Positions 20,045-30,376 of a stretch of 64,000 nucleotides of DNA are shown one piece after another. Numbering within the stretch: the stretch's first letter is position 1; every line of letters begins with the position of its first letter. Under the pieces are notes generated by a model. That model saw only the letters and a program-made list of their open reading frames with translations. It ran no database searches and was not told the DNA's origin. This DNA comes from Conchocele bisecta (Eukaryota > Mollusca > Bivalvia > Lucinida > Thyasiridae). The DNA lies in the NCBI GenBank assembly GCA_029237695.1, contig CM055279.1, positions 20,401,919-20,465,918 of the forward strand, written 5' to 3'. The position numbers and the translations under genes are program-made.

Positions 20045-20448
20045 AGACAGTTGTTAGTTGTGGTATTGAGGAGGACTTGGGTCAGTTTGAAGAGTGTTGT
20101 GTGAGCAACAGTAGAGTTACATTACAGTGCGGGCATGAGTTTCCTGTAATGACGGCGGCTTGTAAGAGTACTTCCAAAGATTTGAAGGTTGACAATCTAC
20201 CAGTACATTATGGTTTCGTCAATAGAATGAAGGTCAAGGTACTAAGAGATACAGGTTGTTCTGGCGTCGTAGTTCGGAGAGATTTATTAGTACAAGCAAA
20301 TCAGTTGACTGGGAATTCCAAGGGCTGTATGCTATTAGACGGTACAGTGAGGCAGCTTCCCATAGCAATGATTCACATAGACACACCATTTTTTACAGGT
20401 GATGTAGAGGCCCTATGTGCGGAGAATCCTGTTTTTGAACTCATCTAG
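20045..20448 (+). pseudogene. pro: Retroviral-type aspartic protease
   Basis: VKVLRDTGCSGVVVRRDLL (from about 20230) carries the D-T-G active-site triad in a beta-hairpin context, followed by a hydrophobic strand pattern (LPIAMIHIDTPFF). This matches the pepsin-like retroelement protease that cuts gag-pol. The reading frame ends at 20448, but typical linker homology continues in another frame (GNIPNARDPGNPDKCW), indicating an indel near 20445. Confidence 0.75.
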
Positions 20449-20787
20449 GTAATATCCCAAATGCCAGAGATCCTGGTAATCCAGATAAATGTTGGTCCTG
20501 TCAAACCAGTGATGATGGTCAATGTGAAGTGAGTGCAGTACAAACCAGATTTCAAGTTGCTAATGAAGGTAAGTTTAAACCACTTAATGTGACGAATCCA
20601 ATTGGCAGCATCGACATGAATGAAGTTAGAACTGGTCACGAGACTGATGATACATTGCACATTGCAAAGGAGCGTGTTGTTACAGGTGAGAAGAAGGTAG
20701 GAAAAGGCGGAGGTGTTCATTGGTTTGAGAAACAAAATGGTTTGATTTACAGACGTTTCCAATCCAAGAGAGGGTAGATGGCGAAAG
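20449..20787 (+). pseudogene. pol: pol linker between protease and integrase
   Basis: AVQTRFQVANEGKFKPLNV and HETDDTLHIAKERVVTG, then a WFEKQNGLIYRRF segment, resemble the stretch that precedes the integrase zinc domain in gypsy-type pol. No reverse transcriptase motif (such as YxDD) occurs here, so the protease is separated from the integrase by only about 340 bp. Confidence 0.7.
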
Positions 20788-21101
20788 GTGTTTAAGCAGC
20801 GGTTGGTTCCAAAACATTTGAGAGAACATGTTTTGAAGTTGGCACATGATTCCATTTTAGCAGGCCATTTAGGGGTCAGAAAGATGACTAGCAAAATTCT
20901 GGCACAGTTTTATTGGCCCGGTGTACAAGGGGACATTAGTAGGTACTGTCGTTCCTGTGATTTATGTCAGAAGACATTTTCTAAAGGTAAGGTCGGGAAA
21001 GTACCCGTTGGTGAGTTACCACTGATAGACACTCCATTTGCAGAGTTGCAGTAGATTTGATTGGTCCTATACATCCTCCTACAGAGAAGGGAAACAGGTT
21101 T
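20788..21101 (+). pseudogene. int: Integrase N-terminal zinc domain and start of the core
   Basis: HDSILAGHLGVRKM, then QFYWPGVQGDI and CRSCDLCQK give the H-H-C-C zinc site of retroelement integrases. The following DLIGPIHPP contains the first Asp of the DDE core. The rest of the core is missing. A stop call at 21054 is avoided by a one-base change of frame. Confidence 0.9.
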
Positions 21102-21167
21102 CGCATTGTAGCGATCAAAGGATCAGAGAATGTCGAAGCAGATTTTCTCAGCGTCATGTGTAGGTAG
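21102..21167 (+). pseudogene. pol: RNase H C-terminal fragment
   Basis: IVAIKGSENVEADFLS matches the conserved end of gypsy-type RNase H (xIxGxxNxxADxLSR). It lies downstream of the integrase domain and fuses in frame with it at about 21100. So the deleted part held the integrase core, reverse transcriptase and most of RNase H, in that order. Confidence 0.7.
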
Positions 21168-21304
21168 AGAATATTCACGTAGCCACAGTGTTTGAAGATC
21201 AAGGCAGGTAAGCTCGAGCTAGAGGAGATCAACAGATTTTTGTTTTCATTTGTTTTAAGCCGATTTTTATTTGTGATTAGGAGTGAAAAACTATGTTTTT
21301 CATC

Positions 21305-21319
21305 TTGGAAACGGAGGTA
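21305..21319 (+). other. Polypurine tract before the 3' LTR
   Basis: GGAAACGGAGG then TA lies immediately before the 3' LTR. Purine-rich tracts there prime plus-strand DNA synthesis. Confidence 0.55.
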
Positions 21320-22459
21320 TGTCACAAAATTGTGCAGTTGCTCAGTATAGATTGTGTCTAATTTTGTGCAGTATACACTACTGATATTGATTGCACAGGT
21401 AAGTTGTACCCAGGTGCATTTTACAGGTGAGCTGCATTGTTAACAATTACTGGTAGTGGATATCACATACAGTGGTCAGTCATGCTGGACAAGTATTGAG
21501 CATTTTTATGTGAATAGTTCACTGGGCATGCATGTGTGGATTGCTTAGAGAGATCTGATTGTGGGAAGACCTATTAGTGCTTTGTGTGGAGAACGTTGTA
21601 CAATTTTATTCCTGTATATGTGAGCTAGATCTGTGGATTCCAGACACTGTGGCTTATGTTGATGGGGGCGATTCCTGGGTGTCCATCCTCTGGGGGATTC
21701 CTTTCCATTCCACGGCACGGGCATTGCATTCCTGAGCAGCATATGGCGGGTCGAGACTGATATTTCCATAGATGGAAATAACCGAGAATGACATGAGGCG
21801 ATGTCATTTGTGTGAATGAGAGATATTGTATCCTTTGGGAGTGAACTGATGTGAACATTGATGAGATAGACTAACATTACTGGGGTATTATCACCATTAT
21901 GACAGATTGTCGGTGGAGTGAACACGTGTGAATCTTAGTGACATATTGTCCTTAGTGGACATCTTTGTGGGTATGCAATCCTGAGTGGAATTCTTCGTGG
22001 CATCTTAGTGACATATTACCATATTGGACATCTTCGTGGTATATTTTTCTTAGTGGACATCTTTGTGACATCGTACTACATGACTGTGGTTTACTGTCCT
22101 CCATGACACCAGTGTGACACCTTAGTGTACCATTTTGAATGTTAGGATTCTCAATTCATTATTATTTAGTCTCGTGGACATACCATGGGTGAATATTTGT
22201 TGTGCATCTATGAACATTTGTGTATTCAGTGACAACCTAGGACTCGTGCATTCACAGGGAAACTTAGCTATGTGGAACGTTTAGAAGATACTGTAACTTG
22301 TGTTTTGCTGGATAAATAGTGCAATAGTTATCATTGACTGATTAAAAATGTGTAAATTGACTTTGACTATTTGTCTATGCCTATGTACAGCCACACCAGA
22401 TCTATATTAAAAGAACCTGTCTCACAATTGTGTGATTTCGGTTACACAATTTTGTGACA
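21320..22459 (+). repeat. 3' LTR (1140 bp)
   Basis: Same ends as the 5' LTR. Differences are mainly short indels (for example near 21374, 21665, 21728, 22018, 22082, 22160, 22188, 22391). It is followed by the duplicated TGCTG and the interrupted MITE. Confidence 0.95.
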
Positions 22460-22542
22460 TGCTGGCAAAGCATGTTTTTGATGATAAAAATGGAAAATAG
22501 AAAATAAATAGCAAAAAAAAAAAATAGCTGTCTAAGGGTTAA

Positions 22543-22911
22543 GGCATTCAGCACCTGCACTGCAAGCAGGCCATGTTTGTTATGCTCTCTATTCAATAGT
22601 AAGGCCGGAGTTTTTTTTAAATTTGTTTTCAAATTTTTCCAACAAATATGTCCAGAGGAGGAAAAAAAAAGAAGAAAAAAAAGTGACGCAATATTAAACA
22701 AAGATATAAACCAACTAAAAATCACCATAAATGTGAACAGAACAGTAATGTATTACTCATATATATATATAAGGAATACCAGGCTAGTTCTTCTGATAAG
22801 TTTATCAAGCTAGGCTAGGAAACAGGTGGGAATTCCGAGGTTTATCGAGGAATTCTTACCCTTTCCAAGCCGTGTCTGATAAACTTGACAAATATCAATA
22901 TGTCTGAATAT
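22543..22911. other. Mostly unclassified; one unit of the GGAATTCC repeat
   Basis: 22765-22865 matches the unit tandemly repeated at 33700-34110 (GATAAGTTTATCAAGC, CTAGGAAACAGG, GGAATTCCGAGG). The rest is AT-rich with no recognised feature. Confidence 0.45.
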
Positions 22912-23735
22912 ATTATACAAACTCCATCAGACTAGAAAGTCACTCAGATATAATATTATACAAACTCCATCAGACTAGAAAGTCACTCAGATATAATATT
23001 ATACAAACTCCATCAGACTAGAAAGTCACTCAGATATAATATTATACAAACTCCATCAGACTAGAAAGTCACTCAGATATAATATTATACAAACTCCATC
23101 AGACTAGAAAGTCACTCAGATATAATATTATACATCACTAGAGTCACTATAAAAGTCACTCAGATATAATATTTTATAACAAACTCCATCAGACTAGAAA
23201 GTCACTCAGATATAATATTATACAAACTCCATCACTCTAGAAAGTCACTCAGATATAATATTATACAAACTCCATCAGACTAGAAAGTCACTCAGATATA
23301 ATATTATACAAACTCCATCACACTAGAAAGTCACTCAGATATAATATTATACAAACTCCATCAGACTAGAAAGTCACTCAGATATACAAACTCCATCACT
23401 CTAGAAAGTCACTCAGATATAATATTACAAACTCCATCAGACTAGAAAGTCACTCAGATATAATATTACAAACTCATCAGACTAGAAAGTCACTCAGATA
23501 TAATATTATACAAACTCCATCAGACTAGAGAGTCACTCAGATATAATATTATACAAACTCCATCAGACTAGAGAGTCACTCAGATATAATATTATACAAA
23601 CTACATCAGACTAGAAAGTCACTCAGATATAATATTATACAAACTCCATCAGACTAGAAAGTCACTCAGATATACTATTATACAAACTCCATCACTCTAG
23701 AAAGTCGCTCATATATACAACCTATTCGGCTGGAA
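22912..23735. repeat. 43-bp minisatellite, about 18 units
   Basis: Units read ATACAAACTCCATCAGACTA, GAAAGTCACTCAGATATAAT, ATT. Variants: TCACTCTAG for TCAGACTAG, loss of short blocks, and one scrambled unit (23130-23165). No unique spacers, so it is not a CRISPR array. Non-coding. Confidence 0.95.
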
Positions 23736-24050
23736 TATCACTTTGTATATATACGAGACCTTCCATGAGATTTTGAGTCTAATCCCATCTGCAATTTTTC
23801 ATGAAAGTGCTTCAGAAAAATATATATATTTTTTTTTTTGCGCCAAAGTTGCAGCAGCGGGTCTGAGAAACAAAAAATCAAAAAACTCCCGCCTAAGGGT
23901 ACATATATAATGTTTGACCTTCGTGTGACCTTGATATACATTTCATGCCATCCTTTAAGTGAGTTCCTTGGCCACTATAAAACACCTGTGGGTACCAAAC
24001 TTGCACACACCACATCTAACATATTTTTATTCTTCATCTACATTGCTTTT

Positions 24051-25262
24051 TATACGACCGTTTTTAAAAAACGGTACGTATTATGTTTTACCGCGGGCGG
24101 GCGGGCAGGCGGGCGGGTGGGCGGACGGCTGAAGAAAAAGCGCATAGTTTGTGTACACAACTCCTCTGAAACCGTTCAGTCGATCGATCTGAAACTATAC
24201 ACATGTTTTCTACACATTTTGAAGATTGGTGTTTTTATGCCGAAAAAATATTTTTTAACAAAAATATATCACCTTTTTAACTTGGCCATTTTTTCTACAT
24301 TTTTCTATTACAATTTCTATCGGTACAGAGTTTGTGTACACAACTCCTCCGAAACCGTTCAGTAGATCGTTCTGAAACTGTACACACGTCTTCTACACAT
24401 ATTGAAGATGTGCACCTTGGTGTTTTTATGCCGAAAACATATTTTTTAACAAAAATATCACCTTTTTAACTTAGCCATTTTTTCTACATTTTTCTATACA
24501 ATTCTATATAGGGTACAGAGTTTGTGTACACAACTCATCCGAAACCATTCAGTCGATCGTTCTGAAACTATACACACGTCTTCTACACATATTAAAGATG
24601 TGGACCTTGGTGTTTTTATGCCGAAAAAATATTTTTTAACAAAAGTATCACCTTTTTAACTTAGCGATTTTTTCTACATTTTTCTATACAATTCTATATA
24701 CGGTACAGAGTTTGTGTACACAACTCCTCCGAAACCGTTCAGTCGATCGTTCTGGAACTATACACACATCTTCTACACATATTGAAAATGTGCACCTTGG
24801 TGTTTTTATGTCGAAAAAATATTTTTTAACTAAAATATCACCTTTTTAACTTAGTCATTTTTTCTACATTTTTCTATACAATTCTATATACGGTACAGAG
24901 TTTGTGTACACAACTCCTCCGAAGCCGTTCAGTCGATCGTTCTGAAACTATAAACACGTCTTCTACACATATTGAAGATGTGCACCTTGGTGTTTTTATG
25001 CCGAAAAAATATTTTTTAACAAAAATATCACTTTTTTAACTTAGCCATTTTTTCTACATTTTTCTATACAATTCTATATAGGGTACAGAGTTTGTGTACA
25101 CAACTCCTCCGAAACCATTCAGTCGATCGTTTTGAAACTATACACACGTCTTCTACACATATTGAAGATGTGCACCTTGGTGTTTTTATGTCGAAAACAT
25201 AACAAAAATATCACCTTTTTAACTTAGCCATTGTTTCTACATTATTGTATCCAATTCCCTAT
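24051..25262 (+). mobile_element. 190-bp satellite array headed by hairpin and GGGC tract (Helitron-like)
   Basis: Head: ACCGTTTTT-AAA-AAACGGT hairpin at 24056-24075, then GGGCGGGCGGGCAGG. The array follows with starts of the unit GGTACAGAGTTTGTGTACAC near 24321, 24511, 24701, 24891 and 25081, exactly 190 bp apart, plus a first diverged unit at 24140. This is the same plan as the other Helitron-like elements here, but I see no CTAG tail. Confidence 0.75.
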
Positions 25263-25728
25263 CATTTCTACTTTACACTCTACTTTTCTATCTCTACCTA
25301 AATTAGTATACCTGTTTAGCACAACGAGATGAAGAAATAATGCTATAGACTTTCAAATTCTCATTAATGTTTCTTGCCTTGCATGGGGACAGCTTCACAT
25401 TTCTGCATCTTCGTTGTCTGGCCCATATTCGACAGGCGTATTTTGTGACTTGCGGCACTCTTGTTAAATTTGTTTTATTTTTTATCATTTGTTCCCTATT
25501 TAATAAGGAAGAAAATCAATAATACTTTTGTAAAAGTAAAAGACGTATTGAATTTGAATTGAAATATTGGGATATAATACTCTTTAGATACAAAGCTTCT
25601 CGGGAGCTCTGTTATTCTGAAATCTGTATTGACGAAAACGATTGCTGTGATAGAGGAAGTAATACTAGGTCTAGAGATGGGATCATGTGATCAATCTGGA
25701 CCAGTATAAGCATAAACATTAATCCTTT
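25263..25728. other. Unclassified unique sequence
   Basis: No terminal repeats or recognised coding. A 61-codon minus frame (25303-25488) is rich in Arg/Cys/Lys without a domain I recognise. Confidence 0.35.
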
Positions 25729-25732
25729 CAAC

Positions 25733-25961
25733 ACCACAGGCCTGTATAGTGACATTGGCAAACAGTGTAGATCCAGATGAGCCGGCTCGTGACGAGTCGT
25801 CTCGTCAAGATCTGAACTTCTTGCAGGTAATTTTCATATTTTTTAGAACAAAAACACCCCCTTTTCATAAATCGACTAGTCTGAAAATCATTTTCTGACA
25901 ATTGGATTGGTTACAAAATTAACATATCAAAATCAATTCCAGTTACTTAGGGGTGAAAGGG
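25733..25961. mobile_element. TTAA-type MITE, GAGCCGGCTC family
   Basis: TTAA at 25729-25732 on the left; right site mutated to TTTA. Left end TCCTTTCAACACCACAGGCC, right end GGGGTGAAAGGG. Core ATGAGCCGGCTCGTGACGAG. Confidence 0.75.
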
Positions 25962-26029
25962 TTTACGATTCAGTCATATGACTTTCAAACAGTGATGTGA
26001 ATACACTTTCAAAAATGTAATTTCCGTGT

Positions 26030-26265
26030 ACTTACGCACAACAATTGTCGTCTGCTGTTGCTTTTTTATCTTACCTTACTTATAAAAAAAAAAATGTTTT
26101 GACAAAACTTCAGAATCATTTCCAATGGAAATGATTCTGAAGTGCTATCAAAGCATGTTGTAAATTATTCTAAAGTGTTGTCAAAACATGTTTTTGATGA
26201 TAAAAATGTTAAATAGAAAATAAACAGCAGACAAAAAGAAATTATTAAGATAGCGGTCTAAGTGT
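26030..26265. mobile_element. TTAA-type MITE with decayed ends
   Basis: Internal CAACAATTGTCGTCTGCTG, the AATCATTTCCAATGGAAATG palindrome and TAGCGGTCTAAG match the CCCTTAGACCGCT family; the terminal TTAA sites are no longer visible. Confidence 0.65.
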
Positions 26266-26347
26266 GTACTACATCAATAGTCGGGAGACATATTGCCATA
26301 GCCCCAGCTCCAAGACAAAAGTGTGTAATAACCTAATTTGGCATTAA

Positions 26348-27056
26348 AGGTACATACCCACTCAGTAGGCGCAAAATGTTCTTTATAGGAATTAACTCTT
26401 TGCATGCTGGGAAACTTGTGGGCTATAAATAGTTCAAAACTAGCGGACAAAAAATCATCATATTTTCTTGTATTTCTCCCCGTAAATATCATGAATATGT
26501 CTTGGAATTACATTAGAATTGATTCCTGAGGACTCAATTCTAATGAAATTTCAAGACATGTTTACAGAGAGAAATAAAACATATACTCCTAATTCGTTTG
26601 GCGGATATTTTCGCCGCTAGCATGCAAAGAGTTAAGTAAGTGTATAATTTTGTCACTTACACCAGTTCTAAAAATTACAAGTGCCCGCTATACATATATA
26701 ATCATTTAATAATATTTATTTTACTGATAGTGACTCACGGTGGTATCAGGCTATTTTCATATGCAAATGAGGCATGATATTTTTTAATTATTTATAATAA
26801 CTGTGTCACCTGAAAATATAATATTTTCGGCAGATTATAAAGTATGATCATTACACATCAAAAAATAAATACAGATAATAAATAGTAAAGTGCGTTAACA
26901 TTTTAAAGAAACATGGTTATCACCCCTGGTATCAGTGTGGAAATTTACGTCTGATATAAAATGTATAATAATGCCAATCAATACGTGGTGGTGAATGTTT
27001 ATTTTGCCAGAAATTAAGTTGCTGATATAAAGAACCTACTGAGTGGGCATGTACCT
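26348..27056. mobile_element. TTAA-flanked element AGGTACATACCCACTC, host of a second MITE
   Basis: TTAA at 26344-26347 and 27057-27060; ends AGGTACATACCCACTCAGTA and TACTGAGTGGGCATGTACCT. A second TTAA element (26397-26631) lies 50 bp inside the left end, which shows the order of insertion. The remaining interior (26640-27010) is AT-rich and non-coding. Confidence 0.75.
26397..26631. mobile_element. TTAA-flanked MITE, CTCTTTGCATGCT family (nested)
   Basis: TTAA at 26393-26396 and 26632-26635; ends CTCTTTGCATGCTGGG and CTAGCATGCAAAGAG. The interior palindrome has CAAGACATG arms around GAGTCCTCAGG-like bases. Sibling of 12545-12743. Confidence 0.8.
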
Positions 27057-27234
27057 TTAATGTGTTTATCAATTGACATCAGAGAAAATGTCATTTGTTT
27101 TCATCATCTAATTATATGTAATCCATGGAAATCCGAATCGCGATGGGACGCCGATGGATTTCTTGGAAATATCGGATGGCGGTAGCATCTATACCACATA
27201 GTTGCACTAATCTTGTAAAAGGACTGCGAATTAA

Positions 27235-27475
27235 CCATTAGACCGCTATCTTATTGTTTTGTCGTCTGCTGTTTATTTTCTATTTTCCATTTTTATCATC
27301 AAAAACATGCTTTGACAGCACTTTAGAATAATTTACAACATGCTTTGACAGCACTTCAGAATCATTTCCATTGGAAATGATTCTGAAGTGCTGTCAAATC
27401 ATGTTTTTATTGAGAAATAAGGCAAGATATAAAAGCAACAGTAGACGACAATTGTAGTGAGTAGCGGTGTAAGGG
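27235..27475. mobile_element. TTAA-flanked MITE, CCCTTAGACCGCT family
   Basis: TTAA at 27231-27234 and 27476-27479; ends CCATTAGACCGCTATC and GAGTAGCGGTGTAAGGG. Carries the duplicated CAACATGCTTTGACAGCAC motif and the GGAAATGATTCTG palindrome. Confidence 0.8.
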
Positions 27476-27544
27476 TTAACTCATTTTACGTGAGATACTG
27501 ATTCTGAGATATCAAAATATACCAATACTTTTTCTATTTTCGTC

Positions 27545-27745
27545 ATTTGTCAAAGAAAATATATGTTTTTACCACTCACGCGAGACAGTTCAACTGAGTG
27601 GTAACAATATAAATGAAGAATTTTTTATATGACAAACAATTTGGTAACCTAATGATTTCTCAATATATATGTTGTTACCACTCATTTGAACCGTCTCAAC
27701 GAGACGGTTCAACCGAGTGATAACACCATATACTTCTGATGGGAA
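27545..27745. repeat. Two ACCACTCATTTGAAC hairpin repeats
   Basis: Hairpins at 27556-27612 and 27666-27740; the second has TTGAACCGTCTCAACGAGAC facing GGTTCAA. Both are flanked by AT-rich MITE-like sequence. Confidence 0.6.
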
Positions 27746-27830
27746 GTATGAAAAATAATCACTCTTTTCATGACAAAACAATTTAACCAGCGCAGATCAA
27801 AATTTCTCAATGATAATATATAGAGGATTA

Positions 27831-28214
27831 GAGCTCCAGATAAGCTGCGTATTTGCGTAAATACCCAATTAAAATTGCCAAAAACCCAATTGAAATCGGA
27901 AGTAGTGAGTATCAAAAAGCAATGAGAACAATTGTGGTACCTTTATCATGCTGCAGAAAACAATAAACAGACCACCAATATAGCATATTTTTCTTATTTT
28001 TCCACGTAAACACATCTTGGTATTTCATTAGAAATTCTAATGAAATGACAAGATATGTTTTCATTTCGAAACAAACTATTCAATAATTGCTGTCTGTTGA
28101 TGTGTAAACAGTAGTGAGATTTAATTTTACCCAATTAAAATTTTGAAATACCTAATTGCTTCAGAAATGATTGAGTAACAATACTCAATTACTAATTCCT
28201 TATCTGGAGCGCTG
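27831..28214. mobile_element. hAT-like MITE (reverse copy) with 8-bp duplication
   Basis: Ends GAGCTCCAGATAAGCTGCG and CCTTATCTGGAGCGCTG. Flanks GAGGATTA (27823-27830) and GAGGATAT (28215-28222) are an imperfect 8-bp duplication. Reverse orientation to 5441-5849. Size 384 bp. Confidence 0.75.
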
Positions 28215-28900
28215 GAGGATATTCCATTGTACACTTTGAGTAGGTGTCGGCTTCCGCGTAAGCAACGAGTAAGCGAAGCAAACTTATTTTAGCAGAATAC
28301 ACATTGATTATCAAAAGTGGGAGTACAAAATACTCACAGCAATGCGAAAATACGCATTGATTTTCAAATTGAGTAGTGAAAATACTGTAATAAAGTATTG
28401 TCCACGGACGCCATGTAAACGTTTTGAAATCCAAATTACGCAGCTGTTTCTATGAACTAGATATTTTTGAGTGCGTTTTTGGAATGTGTTTAATTAATCA
28501 CATTAACATTGTAGATTAGTCGAGATTCTATCCAAGTTTTCAAATAACTTTATTTTTGACTGTAATACAAATTAAACATTTTGCATGGTAGCTCGTGGTC
28601 GGGAGTTGATTACGGGTTTTCAGCGAATTTAGTGCAAATAAACATATGTTGTTACCACTCATTTGAACCATCTCAACAAGATGGTTCAAATGAGTGATAA
28701 AAACAACATGCTTTTGATGGGAAATATGAAAAATAATCAGGTTTTTCCATGACAAAGAAATTGCACACATGCATTTGTCTGATGGCCCTCCATCATGCTA
28801 TAGCAGACTATCCCATCCCCTGAGCCCTTTCTGTCCGGCACATTCGACAAACAACCTCCCCTCACATATTGCTCTGTATTATATTGTGCAATTTATTATG
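28215..28900. other. Mostly unclassified; one hairpin repeat
   Basis: 28215-28640 shows no recognised feature. At 28641-28720 there is another ACCACTCATTTGAAC hairpin, and after it AT-rich sequence to 28900. Confidence 0.4.
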
Positions 28901-28975
28901 CCCCACCATGTAAGTGGAGGGGGCATTTAGTGTTACCATTCGTCCATCCGTCCCGTCCGTCCGGGCACACATTAG

Positions 28976-29128
28976 GGTACTTATGTGGCTAGCCCCACAG
29001 GGTTATGGACTTAGTAAAGGATAGGGTTGGTTACAATTAGCCACCTAAAAAATCCTTTTATGTGGCTAAAAATCGTTTTATGTGGCTAATATTTAACATG
29101 TGATAAGCCACATAAGTATAGTACTGTA
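28976..29128. mobile_element. MITE GTACTTATGTGGCT, copy 2
   Basis: Left end GGTACTTATGTGGCTAGCC, right end AGCCACATAAGTATAGTACT. Four bases of the left end are missing relative to 14644. Embedded in GTCC repeats. Confidence 0.75.
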
Positions 29129-29225
29129 AGAACGTCCGTCTTACCGTCCATCCATCCATCCGTCCATCCATCCATCCATCCATCCATCCATCCATCCGTC
29201 TGTCCGTCCGTCCGGGCACACATTA

Positions 29226-29378
29226 GGGTACTTATGTGGCTAGCCCCACAGGGTTATGGACTTAGTAAAGGATAGGGTTGGTTACAATTAGCCACCTAAA
29301 AAATCCTTTTATGTGGCTAAAAATTGTTTTATGTGGCTAATATTTAACATGTGATAAGCCACATAAGTATAGTACTGT
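29226..29378. mobile_element. MITE GTACTTATGTGGCT, copy 3
   Basis: Almost identical to copy 2, including the four-base deletion, so it arose by local duplication rather than separate insertion. Confidence 0.75.
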
Positions 29379-29454
29379 AAGAACGTCCGTCCATCCGTCC
29401 ATCCGTCCGTCCGTCCATCCCTTCCGTCCTACCATCACCAAACTTTTAACTACC

Positions 29455-29720
29455 GTACTAGGTATAGACCTGAAACTTGGTATGTAGCTTCCGTATGACG
29501 AGTAGATGTGCAAAGTTTATTTCGATTTTTGTCACGTCCTTGTAACTTCTCACCTTACCATTATTAGCACATTACACCTCAGAATACACTTTTAGGAGTA
29601 TGGACTTTGTCAGATATTTGTATGCCCTCGATCTTTGTAGATCCGGGAGGCATATGGTGTTTGGACTGTGTGTCCGTCCGTCCGTCCATCCGTCTGTTCA
29701 TTGTTCTGTTTAAGAAGTTT
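29455..29720 (+). mobile_element. Helitron-like pieces, TATGCC hairpin head
   Basis: 29455-29550 is one unit of the GGTATGTAGCTTCC core, tandem at 44955-45614. At 29618-29655 TATGCCCTCGATC ... GGGAGGCATA folds as a head and is followed by GTCCGTCCGTCCATCC. At 29795-29885 another ACCACTCATTTGAAC hairpin follows. Confidence 0.5.
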
Positions 29721-29889
29721 GCCAACTGCGATTTCTTCAATTTTCCATCGGGTGGGAATTTCTGTTCCAACAGGCCACATTTTCTTATTTCTCGACAAAA
29801 GTATATGTTGTGACCACTCATTTGAACTGTCTCAATGAGACGGTGGTTCAAATGGTGATCACAGCATATACCTCTAATGACGCATGAAG

Positions 29890-30372
29890 AAAATATTTAG
29901 AATTTTCGGTAATGAAAATGATACATCCTCGGAATGATAAACGGTAAAATTAGAATATCTTAGTGTCGATGTGTCGATGTGTCGATGTATACAAGTCACT
30001 GTTGTTATTGCTAAATACATTGGAGTTAGTGACCCGAATATTTTAAAAATATAATTTAGGTAACATAAACATTGTGATTTTTATCAAAAGAGAACATTTA
30101 GCTGCACCAGTGAACCATGTAGATATATAGTTTGTAAAGAATATAGGACAGTATGCTTTATATACTCGCTGATCATTAAAACCAATTGCCTTCATAACAC
30201 ACATGAAAATATCAATGCATTTGTTGTCCATTTAAGAACTTGCGAAGCTCAATACACTAGGAATACACGTTTACGCATATGTAAATTATGTATCTTTGTG
30301 TATTTATTTTTTCTGTCATATCACAGTGAAAGTTTTTAATGTGATACTGTATGAGAAGAGGTTAGGCATATC
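29890..30372. other. Unclassified AT-rich sequence
   Basis: Contains a short GTGTCGATGTGTCGAT repeat at 29963-29990. No other structure found. Confidence 0.4.
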
Positions 30373-30376
30373 TTAA

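Larger units (their letters stand above)
17643..22464 (+). mobile_element. Ty3/gypsy LTR retrotransposon, Gmr1-like order, internally deleted
   Basis: Two 1.14-kb LTRs, a primer-binding site and TGCTG duplicated at 17643-17647 and 22460-22464. The internal part is 2.53 kb: gag (coiled coil, capsid-like, CCHC knuckle), protease, integrase zinc domain, then an RNase H-type end just before the 3' non-coding part. Reverse transcriptase and the integrase core are absent. Protease directly upstream of integrase, with RNase H last, is the order of Gmr1-type elements. Several frame breaks make this copy non-functional as read. Confidence 0.9.
14465..22538. mobile_element. TTAA MITE split in three by a Helitron-like element and an LTR retrotransposon
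   Basis: TTAA at 14461-14464 and 22539-22542. The pieces are 14465-14564, 17586-17647 and 22460-22538; joined, they match the roughly 210-bp family CCCTTAGACCGCT. The first gap is the Helitron-like element, inserted in the T run of the central AATCATTTCC; the second is the LTR retrotransposon with TGCTG duplicated. The MITE is therefore the oldest of the three. Confidence 0.85.
28897..29450 (+). mobile_element. Helitron-like head, GCCCC hairpin, with duplicated MITE block
   Basis: The head TATGCCCCACC ... GGAGGGGGCATT folds at 28900-28925 (same type as 39172). After it, the block 'GTCC tract + CATTAG MITE' occurs twice (28960-29135 and 29205-29385), an apparent tandem duplication of about 250 bp. 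A core of the GGTATGTAGCTTCC type starts near 29475. Confidence 0.65.

Noticed and set aside
20449..20787. Reverse transcriptase between protease and integrase
   Set aside because: No YxDD or other RT blocks in any frame; the stretch is a short linker.
22912..23735. CRISPR-like array
   Set aside because: No unique spacers between units, and the context is a eukaryotic minisatellite.
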